From Paracyclopina nana (taxonomy: Eukaryota; Arthropoda; Copepoda; Cyclopoida; Cyclopettidae): a DNA stretch of 64,000 nucleotides. Below, piece after piece: positions 23,321 to 35,484 of this stretch. The notes beneath the pieces were generated by a model. The model saw nothing but the letters and a program-made list of their open reading frames with translations, did no database searches and had not been told where the DNA came from. Each line of letters starts with the position of its first letter. Positions within the stretch are counted from its first letter, which is position 1. Made by a program: the position numbers and the translations under genes. The stretch is from NCBI GenBank assembly GCA_019096065.1, contig JAGUCH010000005.1, positions 1,054,001 through 1,118,000 of the forward strand, given 5' to 3'.

Positions 23321-25020
23321 GATCTGCTCCACAAGACGGACGAAACGGCAATAGATGTTGAGTGAAAGTTTGCGATTCGACCAGAATAATTGTCACCACG
23401 ATGATCATTACGGATCCGTCATTTGAGCCTTTTAATTGTCATAAGATCGCCAACCGCGAAAGCGGACAAAAAAATCCTTATTGCCTCGCAGCACGTTATG
23501 GAGCAACGCGCGATCTTGTGGAGCGGAAAATCGTCGCCGGGCAGCAATCGCAAGTAGCTAGTCACTCTTTCTCCAAACCTTTAAAAGGAGATGTAGCACA
23601 ATATGATTTGGGTAGAAAGTTGAAGAAGAAGCCTCCGGCTCAACGTCTCGAGTTCCGTACCTAATAGTAGACCATGGCATAGCATCATATTAGTTCAAAG
23701 CGAGTTTTTCTCGTTTTTCTCAGCGATCCCCGAATTTGCGAGGGAAGCCGCATAGATCCAAAGTTTCAGGGTTTGCAGAGGCCGTTCCAACGAGGGGTCT
23801 GCGGCCTCTGGGGGTCGCGCATAAGGGTGGATAGGCGAGAAAACATCGGTGGGTGGATTTTTTCCTCCACATACGTACGTGGTGGTGTCTTTGTTGAAGC
23901 CTCCTCGTTCGTTGCATTGCAGTCGCTTTCTTTCTTTTCTTCCAGCTGCTCATGTGCTCACGGACGGCCGGTACGAGCTGCAAGAGTCGGTCGGGGTCGA
24001 CGCCAGCAGCAAGGGGAACAAAGCCAGTGACTGTCTGTCGTCGATTCTGGCCCAGCTCCTCAGTTGGTCCTCGCATCTCGCATCTGCAACACCCAGAAGT
24101 TTCCAGGAAGGACACGCGAAGAAAAAAAGGCCGCCGCAGCAGCAGCCGTTCCAGGCCCGCATTGGGGCCCATCCAAAGTCTTCAGCCGGTGTGGCATTGG
24201 GGCTTGACGCAAAGGGGGTAAGTCCTTGACGATATCGTGCGGCTGACGCGCGGATTTTTGCATGACGCATAATTGCATAGTACGCGACTTGCGTCACGCG
24301 CGGCCTTTAAACGGTCATCTCATTTGAGTCGTTAGCGCTTTTTGCGCCTGGGTGCGGCCTCCGCAGTCTTCTCCGTTGGAATGGGGTGGTTTTTTTCGAA
24401 CGCATATGCCCATTGGTGTGCGTGGTAGCAGCAGGAGCAGCAGCAGCGGCTTTAAGGTAGTCGTAGCTGCTGTCGTGATATCGCCGATCCAGGTAGAAGC
24501 TAGTGGAGGGATTTTTGTGTTCTGGAGCCAAACGACGGTGGAAGAAGTGCAGTGTGTGAGTAGCTGTACATGACAGAAGTGGCGAAGCATCCTCCGCAGT
24601 AGCGATCATGTCGGACTTATCGATTACTTGAGCCAGCTGGCTGCTGCTACTACAACTGCTGCTTCTTCTTCCCCTTGCTTGCTTGCTTACACTCATCTAT
24701 CGGTCTCAGCCTTCGATGTCGAGAGAGCTGCTGCTGCTGCTGCACGCACCGCCAGTTTGGCTATGACGACCTCATCAGCCGGAAACTTGGAAACGCCATC
24801 AGTCAACTGAATAAAAAAGCGTCGTCTTCTTGGACGCCATCTTGAGCAATCGAGCCCCGCTTAACTCCACAATCACGAATCAGAGGTTGTAGCCGGGAAA
24901 GCCGCGAAAACCGGTCATTTGTTTACGCCGTTAGTTTTTCCGTCAATTTCTTTGTTTACATTCGGCAGTTTCGCGGAAGAATCGCCTGCGTATAATAATG
25001 CCTCTCTGTTTAACTTGCAG
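23321..25020 (+). promoter_or_regulatory. GC-rich promoter/5' UTR region upstream of BAZ2
   Basis: This region is much richer in C+G and CpG than its surroundings, above all 23.7-24.9 kb. It contains many overlapping open frames on both strands, none with recognisable similarity, as expected for a CpG-rich promoter and 5' UTR. A strong donor (GTAAGT after 24217) and the acceptor before 25021 (AACTTGCAG) suggest at least one non-coding first exon for BAZ2. A five-codon upstream frame (ATG at 25024) precedes the BAZ2 start. Confidence 0.5.
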
Positions 25021-25034
25021 ATCATGATAAGAAG

Positions 25035-28000
25035 ATGAGCAGCGGTGACAAAAGAAGCAACAACGCCGGCAGCCCCGCAGCCGCGGCCTCCGCGGGGCAA
25101 TACGATCCGGCAGCTCTCCTGGCCTTGTACAGCATGTCAAACGCCTACGGCCTCGCCCCGACGACGGCCGCGGCCACCTCGTCGGCTTCGCCGTCGGCCA
25201 ACCTCGGCCTCAACCAGTGGTGGGCAATGGCCTCGCAGTTGGCCGCGCAGGAGTACTACACGCGCATCCAGGCCGCCTCGCGCGACCCTCAGGCCTACGC
25301 GGCCTTGGCGGCCTCCGGTGTTTTGCCCAACTACGAAATGCTGGCCGGAGGCTCCAAAAGCCACAAACTGCCGTCCGACACCGAGGTGTTCAAGTATACG
25401 TCCTCCGCCACCGGCTCCAAGGAGCCCGGCTCGAGCAACCGAGGCCGCAAGAAAACCATCAGCCTCGACACGCACCTGAGCTCGGCTGACTACGCCAACT
25501 TGGCGGCCAACGTGTCCTCGTCCTCGAGCGATACGACTCCGCCCTCCATTCCATCTGGCATCACGATCGAGCGGAAGAGGCCGGGCAGCAAGAACTCCAC
25601 CGCCTCCTCCGAGGCCACTGTGGATCGTGTCGAGATCACCAAGGTCCCCGCTGTCTCCAACAATGGATCGACGAGCTACAAATCGTCGACTCCGAAAGCG
25701 GAGAGCCATCATCATCCGCTGAATCTTTCAATGAAGTCGCCTTTGCCTTTCATGAGTCCCATTTCGACAACGTCAGCAGGAGCGTCCTCCACTCTGGACA
25801 ACTACGGCAGCAGCAGCAGTAAATCGATCGAAGCCTCCAAGATCCCTCAGGAGTATTATGCATGTGAGTTGGGAAAAAAAGCTACTGTGACTTTCTACTG
25901 TTAGGAACTTCCTTGTTCAGCTAGCTGTTCAAGTGTGTGTGTGTGTGTGGCGCACGCACGTCGAGTTTCGTAGAGCAGCGGTGGAAAAGCTTTCGTTACC
26001 CCTCAAAAAAGAAAAGAATGTGCATACAGAGCAAACTAGGATATTCATATTTGATTACTCGCATGCCATTCTGCTGTGGGTTTCAAATAATCGTTACATT
26101 GATCCGATTTCGAGTCCTCTCCCTTGATAAGCGAAACCCACAGATTATTATAGTTGTTTAGGCAGCTACTACTGGAGAGTGAAAGTAGAGATGATCTCAC
26201 TTTTCCTGCTCTTACTAATATCAACGCTCAGCAGCTTTTCGTATTGGGGTTGCGAGTACAAACTGGCTCTTGTCGCAAAAAGATCACAGAAGATTTAGTG
26301 AGACTGGTTTTCCTACTAGTTGACTCATGCGTTCGCGGAATTTCCATTTCAAATGGGAAAATTGAACTTTGACTAATTGCTACTTCCACGAATATTTAAT
26401 TCTCAAATGTCAGTATAGTACAGCTAAGCACTTTTCCATTTTCAGCTCAAGCTCTGTCAGGAGTGTTTTTGGCTGAGCAAATTCGTCAGCAACAATTGGC
26501 GGCCGCTCTGGAAAGTCGTCTTGATTCTCAGAGTTTCTCGGCGATGCAAGCAGCCCTCCTGATGAACAAGCTGAAGGCTGGGGCCGCGGTGGCAGAAACC
26601 TCCAAACTTTTGGCAGCAGCTGCTTCTGCTGCAGCCTCCTCCTCCTCTCCACACCAAGGAGAGGAAAAGAAAAAGGCTTCCAAGTCATCGAAGAAGAACA
26701 AGTCCAATTTGAGCATGGGTGACAAGCTGAATAAAACGACTGTGGCCTCCCTGCTGGCCAAAAGTCGCGAGCTGTCAACCACTGCAAACTTGACCTCGGA
26801 GGAGCTGGAGCAGGCTGAAAGGACGTGGCCCAACTCTCACCACTCTGAGCTCACCATTGAGCCAATATTCAAAGCTCTCAAGCCCGACCAGAGGTAAGCT
26901 ATCTTTTTCTTTGCTATATGTTTTTTGTAATCTGTGCTATCTTGTTTCAGCGCTCATTCTGGTGACGAGTTTGACAGCTCTGACAACGGCCGGCGAACGA
27001 CCTCGGTGATTGAGGACGGCAAGCTCAAGATCAAAACCGTCTCGGACAGCCCCGAGATTCGCAACCTCAGTGATGAAGCCGTCAAGGCTCAAATGCATGA
27101 CTCGGCATCCGAAAGCGACGACGGTACAACTAACCATTCCACTACAACTTCTTCGGGCGGGACAGCCTCCATTCCTAACATCGAAAGCAGTCGCAAAAAT
27201 AATAACTCTTGTACGCGTGAAAAATGTGCTAAGTGTCTTCTTCACATTTGCGTGGAAAGCCAAGTTTGTTCAGTTTTGCACGTTGATTCGATTTCTGTTC
27301 CAAGAGAAGTTATTTAGTTTCTGTTTGATGTTTTCAATGTGCTGCAATGCTGCGTTTTTTGAATTTAGCCCCTTTTTTAACGTTTTTTTAATGTGTTTCA
27401 GGTGGCAAGGGATATGGACGGTACGCCACAATCGAGACCGATGAACTTCGTCTTCCCTTGAAAATGGGCTGGAAGCGTGAAATCACCGTCCGCGAGTACT
27501 CCAAATCTGGCATTCGAGGAGATGTGCTCTACTATGCTCCTTGCGGCAAGAAGTTCAAGCAATATCCAGATATCATGAGGGTAACGTGTATAACTTACCC
27601 ACTCTGAAAAGGAAAGCCTTCAAAAGTTCCTGTTGCAGTATCTGGAGAAGAAAGGCATCAAGAATCTCCAAAGGGAACACTTCAGCTTCAGTACCAAAGT
27701 GTTCATTGGCGACTTTCTCAAGCCGACCGGCATGTGCGAGGACAACGGCGAGGAAAAGTACGCGCGCCTCTCCGAGAAGCAAATGTACGAAGACATTGAC
27801 AAATTGCGCAGGGAGAATGGATGGAAGCCGCGTAGGCGCGGAAGCAAGTCTGGATCGTCGTCCTCGAACAAAGGCTGTGACACAACCCCAACCACTTCGT
27901 CGTCCTCGACGTCGGCCTCGAATAATCCGCTGTCGAGTTTCGCAGAGACTTTGCTGCACAAAATGCAGGCTGAAATGCAGCTGCGAGGCACGGATGCTCA

Positions 28001-31000
28001 AGACTCTTTGAGGCTGCAGCAAGAGGCTATTAGGTATCCTGATAAAGAAGCCATGATAATTTCGCTTGCATTTTGCTCCCTTTTTGCTCAGTAGCATCAT
28101 GTGATACTATAATATCTCGTCGTCTGCAGGGAGAAGGAGGTCGATATTTTGCTGCTGCAACTTTTATTGAAAAGAAACTGCCAAGTTTCCCTTGGCAATA
28201 TTTCCCCCATGTGTCAAAAGCAAGCTTGTGAGTGTGTGTGTCCCTTTTTGCCTCAACAATTGTTCTTTGCAGAATTTTGGCCGAGGCTGATCGCTACGAG
28301 AAGATGGAGCTGAGTCGTCGAGAAAAGGAGGCCAGACAACTGCAACAACAAGAGGCCAAACGTCGTCGGCATGAGGAGCTGCAACGGCACAGACAAGAAG
28401 AGCAACTGAAAAAGATCCAAGAGCGAGAGCAAAAACGGCAGCAAACTGCAATCCTCAAAGAGCAGGTATGTATAGCATAGGTCCCCGTTTTGCCCGCCTC
28501 CTTTACAAGTTTTCGTTTTTATTATTTTCTGCTCTTTTTTTCTTCTTTTTTTATGTCTAGGCCAAACAACTTAAGCAGTACGAAAAGCTACTTTTCCACC
28601 AAACGATGGTACGTTTTTCACGTAAAATTAACCTGAGTTTTGCATTATTTGATTCAAAGCTAACATTTTGTGCAGAGGTTATTTACTTAGTTTATAAAGG
28701 CTATGCTATTGTTTTCAGGAGAGAGAAAGGAGAAAGCAGCACATGGTTCTTATGAAGCAACTGGAGGCCAGAAAAAGGAGCGATGAGCGCGAAAAGAAAC
28801 GCGAGGAGCTTCGCATCAGAACTGAAAGGGAGCGTGAAAAGCGAGTGGAACAAAAGAGGCTGGAACTCGAGGTCATCAACGAAATGAGAAAACCTGTCGA
28901 GGACATGTCCTTGGATGACCAGAAGCCCCTGCCAGATTACAAGAGGATCCCAGGCCTACGACTAAGTGGAGAGGCTTTCGCCAATACCCTGATGGTCTAC
29001 GAGTTTTTGCACAATTTCGGAGAAACCCTGGGATTCGACATGGACTCCCTGCCCACCATGGATTCCTTGCAGGTAACAAATAAGTTTTTATGGCATGATG
29101 AGCAAGGTGCAATGATTTTGTTCTCCAGGCTGCTTTGCTGTACGATCAAGAGGCCGAAGAGGAGTTGCTTTCAGTCGTGATTCACTTAGTCGTCTGTGCC
29201 ATCGAGGATCCGGGTATCCCTTACTTCCACAAGCATACCACCATTCTCGGTCAGAACCTCCGCCAAGCTGACATCACCAACACGAACGTGTCGGAAATAC
29301 TCAGGATTTTCCTCACTGCCCGAGGTCAGGTGGAGGTGAAGCTCCTGCACAACCTCAACCCTCCTGAAATGCTCCATGCCAAAGACCCTCGACGAGAGAC
29401 CATGTACACGCCGCAAAAGATTGAGGAGTACAACGAGGTCTTGCGCAAGACCAAAGGCCACACGTATGCCGAGTGGGTGAAGGACAAATCCTTTTTGTGC
29501 CTAAATCCCTCCGAAAAATCCGAGGTCGTCGCTTTCATTTGCAATGAGCTGCTGAACAACAAGGCTGTGGTGCATCAAATTGACAACAACGTGGAAAACA
29601 TTGCCAAGGCCAAGAAAGACAAGTGGGAGGCGGAGGCCAACCTCAAAAGGCTCAAAGTCATCCAGGCCAAAAAGTTCAGGCATCTAGGAGGTGTCGACGA
29701 CCATGACAATCACCATGACAACAACCATGACCATGACGATTCCATGTCTGTCGTTTCCGAGACCATGGACTCGGTGACTCCGTCGAAGAAGAGGGGAGGA
29801 AAGGCTGCCAAAAAGGCCAACAGTAGCAAGAAGAAGCAGCAGATTGAGGATGACATCGACGAAAGCACCAACATGAGCCACGATCTTGAGGAGAATGCTG
29901 AAGACGAGAATCTGGGACCTGAAGAGCTGCAGAAGAAGATTGACAAGGCTGTCAAGAATCTGGCCAAGAAGAGAGACGAGTTGGCCTTCATTGGCAATCG
30001 CGTACGCGTCAATGATTTGGGTCAGGACAGGTACAGGCGCAGGTACCACCATTTTGCTCATGCCGGAGGAGTTTTCGTAGAAGCCATCGAGTCTGCTGAG
30101 CCCTGGAAGCTAGAGGGGAGTGGAATGCCTCATTTTCTCGAGGACAACCGATCTCCAGTGTTTCCCAAGTCACAGAACGGCCAAAAAGGTGATGTTAGTG
30201 ATCACGAGGAAATCGATGACAATGAAGAGATTAACGATCATGAAGAGGAAATTGATACTGCTCAAGACAACAAGGAGAATGTGACCAAAATGGAGGTGGT
30301 GGCCCATAATAATGAGGCTGAAGAGGCCTTGGCCAAACTGGGCCATGACATCATGGTGACTCCGAAAACCGAGGTCAAATTTGAGAGCAACGACGATGTC
30401 AAGTGCATGCCAAAAATCACTCCGAATGGCGAAAAGTTGAACTTGTTCAACCACATGTCCAACCTGAACATGACTTTGAGCCCTGTCATTTTGAACGGAG
30501 CGGTGACAATCACGCCCAAGGATCCGTCTCAAAACAGCCAATTTCCCATGACCATGCAAAAGCAGCATGATCACCTTGCTTCGGTGGCTGCTGGAGACAA
30601 GCCTTGGTTCTCAATCCTTCCCCTCGGCAACAGCCTTGACATCCAGCACAAAATGAACCCGGATCTTGGCAAAACCGACTTCTTCGCTGATACCATCACG
30701 CCTCAAATCAATGCCCTCGAAGCCAAACTGGAGGAGCTCCGTGGCATCAATTTGGACAAGTATAGGGAGCCAATACCCAAGGAGTTCACGCGAGGCTGGT
30801 GGAGGCTGTCCGGAGTGGAGGCTGTCAACCAGCTGGAAGCCAGCTTGAACTCGCGGGGAACTCGTGAGCAGCATTTATTGACCCTGGTCAAGCGCAACTT
30901 TGAGCTGCTCCAGGATGCAGCCAAAAATGCCTCGTCACACGACATGCATTTGGAGCCTCCGGAGGAGTTTGAGGACATGGCCATGGAGGCCGGCGCTGAT

Positions 31001-32702
31001 GCTCCACCCATGGACGAGAAAGGCTCTTGGTCACGTGAGGTCGCTCTACGCGTGGACAAGTACATTCTGGAGCAGGTGGAGGCTTTGGAGGACAAAGTGG
31101 CCTCTGCGTCCATGCAGGTTCCAGGCTGGAAGGTGCCCAACAAGGGTGACATTGATTCGCGTTCGTTCCGTCCTGCCTGCCTCTACATCACGGATGAGGC
31201 CGATCCAAATGACAAGTTTGGCCCCGAGGCCACCAATCCTGTTGAGGAGGCGAGAGAGCGGCTCCTAGACCTCGAGCTGAATATCGAGCGTCGATACTTG
31301 AAAGCTCCTCTCGGCGTCTCCAATACTGTCAGCCTTCAGACCATCACTACCAAGATCATGAATGAGAATGACAAGGAGGAGGAGGAGATGGAGCAGGACC
31401 AGGACCAACAGCAGCAGCCCATGGATGAGGGTAGTCCGGAGGCGGAGGAGAAGCCAGCTCACCTCCCACGTGGCCTGCTCATGTGGAGGGAAGGCGTGAA
31501 GAATGCCAAAACTGCAGCTCAATTGGCCATGGCCTTTTACATCCTGGAAACGAGCATCGCGTGGCACAAATCGATCATGAAGGCTTTTTGCCAGCTTTGC
31601 CACTGTGGAGACAACGAGGACTCGCTGCTGCTTTGTGATGGATGCGACAAAGGCTATCACACCTATTGCTTCAAGCCGAGTCTGGACAATATTCCAGAGG
31701 GCGATTGGTTCTGCTACGAGTGCATCAACAAGGCCACAGGGGTCAAGCATTGCCTCGTGTGCGGCAAGCTTGAGGGGAAAAATCTCATCAATTGTGCTAC
31801 ATGTCCCAGAGCTTATCACACTCCATGTCTGAGTCCAGCTTTGGCCAAGGTAATTTTAACCATAAGAATAACAAACTATTTCAATGATCGTTAATATGTC
31901 CTACTTGGTTACCCAAGGTAATTGCGGCGGCCAAAAAGATCCGCAAGGTCAGTTATGTCGTCTTGCTTCCAGCTCCCCTCGCTTTTTACTGCATAGTATT
32001 CGGCATGAATAACCCGCTTTAGCTTTTGATGCTTCGCTATGGAATACTGATAGTTTGGCGGAAAATTAATCATTTGTTGTTTTTCCTCTCCAGATGCCAC
32101 GTGGTAAATGGCAATGTCCAGGCTGCAATCAAAAAGGGCCCAAAAAGTCGAAAAGCCGCAAACGAGGTCCGCCCACTCATTTGTTGCACAACGCCAACTC
32201 GGATGAATCTCCAGACCAAACTGGGCAGAATAGTCCAGCCGCTGGCTCAGAAAAGGCCTCTGAGAAGGAGGCCAGCCCTGAAAAGGCCGCCTCCGAGGAG
32301 CCTCCGTCCCCTGTGGTGGCAGCGGCCTCCGAGGCCGTCAATCCTGGGCCTCCACCTGCCAAAAAGAAAAAGTTGAGCAAAATGGACAAGGACCTGACGA
32401 TTTGCCACACCGTGATCTCAGAAATGGAGGCCTTGGAGAACGCTTGGCCTTTTTTGTATCCAGTCAATACGAAACAATTCCCCACGTACAAGAAGGTCAT
32501 CAAGACGCCCATGGACATTGCGACCATCAAGAAGAAGCTGGACAGTCATGGGTACAAACTAAGGGACGAATTTGTCCAAGATGTCCGCCTCATTTTCACC
32601 AACTGCGAGCTGTTCAACGAGGATGACTCGCCCGTGGGCAAAGCTGGCCATGCGATGAGGATCCATTTTGAGAATCGTTGGCTTGAACTGACATCTATGT
32701 AA
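25035..32702 (+). CDS. BAZ2: BAZ2/Toutatis-type chromatin remodelling subunit (MBD/TAM, DDT, WHIM, PHD, bromodomain)
   Basis: Ten coding exons: 25035-25863, 26446-26893, 26951-27210, 27402-27580, 27639-28033, 28273-28465, 28561-28608, 28719-29072, 29129-31849 and 32094-32702. They give 2,011 aa with every phase consistent. Residues 1-276 are Ala/Ser-rich and include KLPSDTEVFKYTSS, RGRKKTISLDTHL and HPLNLSMK, all seen in the BAZ2B/Toutatis N-terminus. An MBD/TAM domain spans about 510-640 (MGWKREITVREYSKSGIRGD, YYAPCGKKFKQYPDIM). A charged coiled coil (704-850) precedes the DDT domain (about 860-925, IPGLRLSGEAFANTLMVYEF). A WHIM/D-TOX motif lies near 1202 (DRYRRRYHHFAHAGG). PHD finger 1 begins near 1722 (CQLCHCGDNEDSLLLCDGCD). 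A second Cys-rich finger follows and is split by the last intron. The bromodomain occupies about 1910-2011. The protein is nuclear and acts with an ISWI ATPase in nucleosome spacing and silencing. Confidence 0.96.
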
Positions 32703-32972
32703 AATGTTCAAAAAGTAGCCGTATGTATTTCAATGCTCGCTCTAACAACAACATTGTGTAAAGTAGCTAATTTTTTACTTACGCCCTCCTCCGCCGCCAG
32801 TACAATATTAATTTTGATTATTTAGCCTAGTCGAAAATCCGCATCGAGCATTTTTACGGCGAAACTTGACTTGTCTTTCTCACCTATACAAGCCAATTGA
32901 AAGTGTCTGTATTTTTTCATCTTACTATTATTCTAATAATGCAGAATAGAGAAATAATGTCTTAGAACCAGC

Positions 32973-33466
32973 TTATTCGGGACAGAGGAAAATCAGCTCG
33001 CAAAATTCCCTCGGGGGAAGGCCATTTGCTACAAAGTCTTCGATGGCTTGGGGAAGGCAAGCCTCCACAAGTTTCCAGCAGACCTCAAAGCCCCAGATCA
33101 ATGACACGCACAAGTTCTCCACTACATGCGCAATCTGAAAGCAAATTTTGCTGAGGCCTTTTAGTTGACATCAAGTGAAATTATTCTTACAGCTTCTTCA
33201 GTGCTGAGGTCGAGTAGGATGTCTTGAATATCTTGACCTACTTGGACGCAAAAGTCACAAACCAGTCCTTTGTTGTCGTAGTAGGATTGCTTAGTAATTT
33301 GGGTCTGGTTCAGCTCCGGAAAGGCATCATAAACGCAATCCGGAATGTCATTTTGAGCCAAGCTCACTGACAGCAGGCCAGCCAAAAAAATAAACAGCAT
33401 ATAAGCTAATAAAGAGAACTTTTTTTTAGCAAATAATCAGTTCTTTTAATGAGTATTACCTTTCAT
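32973..33466 (-). CDS. Small secreted saposin-like protein
   Basis: Three exons, 33466-33460 (only ATGAAAG), 33405-33191 and 33134-32973, give 127 aa. The start could instead be the Met at 33400, which removes four residues and needs no micro-exon. A clear signal peptide (YMLFIFLAGLLSVSLAQ) is followed by one saposin B-like unit. Its Cys spacing is CDFC near the start, then ENLC, EVC/EAC, REFC and a final C, with amphipathic helices between (VGQDIQDILLDLSTEEA and HVVENLCVSLIWGFEVC). Saposin-like proteins bind or perturb lipids and serve as lysosomal activators or antimicrobial effectors. The single unit and signal peptide fit a secreted or lysosomal role, but the exact function is unknown. 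The gene is convergent with BAZ2 (270 bp between stops). Confidence 0.8.
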
Positions 33467-33587
33467 GTTTGAGAAGCAGATTAAACTGTGCTAGAAAAAT
33501 CTGATCTTATCTTGGCATAGTTTCTATGCTAGCAAATAACAAGCACTCATCTCAACAAACTTCTTTTTATTATTTCACGCTTATTAA

Positions 33588-35365
33588 GAGTGAGAATCCC
33601 ATAGCAGTGCAGAAGGAGTCTAGTGGCTCCGACAGCTTTTCAAAAATCTTATGGACCATCTTGAGGGGCTACCCCTAGATACTCACTGTACCAAAGGGTT
33701 TTGCCCTCGGACCCCTGGGAGGGGAGATACACGCCCCCAAAGTTTGGAGAAATTCTTATGTAGTAAAACTTTGGACCCCCCTGGTGGCCACATGAGGCAA
33801 CTTTTATCAACCCATTTTTTGTGCATTGTTATACCCCCTAAGGGTCTCTTGGGAAATGGGATAAAAGTTGTCGTTATGCATGCCCACTGTGCTCCAGGGG
33901 GCAATATGTTATTTTTAGGGGGTAACTTTGGCGCAAAATTGAGGAACCTTCCCGCGGATGAATTTTTTTCATTTTTTTCACAGAGTCAGCCAATGGTTAG
34001 TACTTTCATATAAAAGAATAAAAAAATGACCCTTTTTTGTTTAGAGCCAGATATTGTCCGTCAAAGTTTTGCTTATTTTAGCCAATATAACTTTGTTTTA
34101 CAGACTTCAGATTTATGGCCTAAAAAAGAAATTTTATTATAATTATTATATGTTGTGAACAATACTTATTTTGGTCATTTTTTGTTTTGGCTGCATCTAG
34201 GGGTACTTCCTTAATAAAAGTTTTAGAATTTTTGGAAAAAAATGGTTTAATTTTAAAACCTTAGTTTCTGAGTGATAAAATGAAAATGCATGAACTGGAA
34301 ATGAAATTTTATTATAAATATGGGGTATAAGGAGCAATTTTTATTATTGTCATACCTAGGTGTTCTCGATTTTAGGGGTAGTTATTTCATAAAAACTAAT
34401 ACATTTACTGTTAAAGTACCCCCAAAAATGATCCAACACTATCATGACAATGATAAAAGTTGTTGAATGTACCACATATTTATAATAAAATTTCATTTTC
34501 AGCTCAATATATTTAAGTTTATTTAACAAATATGTAAGTTTAAACAAGACTGATGTATGTTTATTATAAAAGTATTTTGAAAAGTAATCAAACGTTATTT
34601 TAGTAAAAATAAAAGTTGCTTACCACTGCCAATAATTATAATAAAATTTCATTTTCAGAGGTGAAAAATGAATTTTGTAACATACAAACTTAATTCTTGC
34701 AACTAGCACCAATTTTTCAAAAAATCATATAACTTTTATTTAGGAAGTGCCCCTAGATGCAGCCAAAACAAAAAATGACCAAAATAAGTATTGTTCACAA
34801 CATATAATAATTATAATAAAATTTCTTTTTTAGGCCATAAATCTGAAGTCTGTAAAACAAAGTTATATTGGCTAAAATAAGCAAAACTTTGACGGACAAT
34901 ATCTGGCTCTAAACAAAAAAGGGTCATTTTTTTATTCTTTTATATGAAAGTACTAACCATTGGCTGACTCTGTGAAAAAAATGAAAAAAATTCATCCGCG
35001 GGAAGGTTCCTCAATTTTGCGCCAAAGTTACCCCCTAAAAATAACATATTGCCCCCTGGAGCACAGTGGGCATGCATGACGACAACTTTTATCCCATTTC
35101 CCAAGAGACCCTTAGGGGGTATAACAATGCACAAAAAATGGGTTGATAAAAGTTGCCTCATGTGGCCACCAGGGGGGTCCAAAGTTTTACTACATAAGAA
35201 TTTCTCCAAACTTTGGAGGCGTGTATCTCCCCTCCCAGGGGTCCGAGGGCAAAACCTTTTGGTACAGTGAGTATCTAGGGGCAGCCCCTCAAGATGGTCC
35301 ATAAGATTTTTGAAAAGCTGTCGGAGCCACTAGACTCCTTCTGCACTGCTATGGGATTCTCACTC
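33588..35365. mobile_element. 1.8-kb foldback element flanked by TTAA
   Basis: The outer ends GAGTGAGAATCCCATAGCAG (from 33588) and its reverse complement (ending 35365) are bounded on both sides by TTAA (33584-33587 and 35366-35369). The arms, about 33588-34245 and 34705-35365, are nearly identical inverted copies of about 655 bp. A roughly 460-bp loop between them carries several copies of a TATAATAAAATTTCATTTT word. Both arms encode the same 120-codon open frame outward-in, starting MDHLEGLPLDTHC, with three differences. TTAA may be a target duplication (as for piggyBac-like elements) or simply the palindromic end of the repeat. No transposase is present. Confidence 0.85.
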
Positions 35366-35484
35366 TTAATGTTTCTCAAAAAGATTTGTTTTATCTGCTT
35401 ATTTATATAGCTCTTGTTGGCCCATTTCGTTTTTATCACAAAAATAGTTTCTTCAGAAATAGCTAATAATAGTAGACATAGTTT

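Noticed and set aside
23720-24800. Cluster of overlapping open frames on both strands
   Set aside because: High GC removes stop codons by chance; no frame has recognisable domains, and the region fits a promoter/5' UTR.
33651-34013. 120-codon frame repeated in inverted orientation at 34940-35302
   Set aside because: Both are arms of one foldback element; no start context or known domain. Kept as part of the repeat, not as genes.
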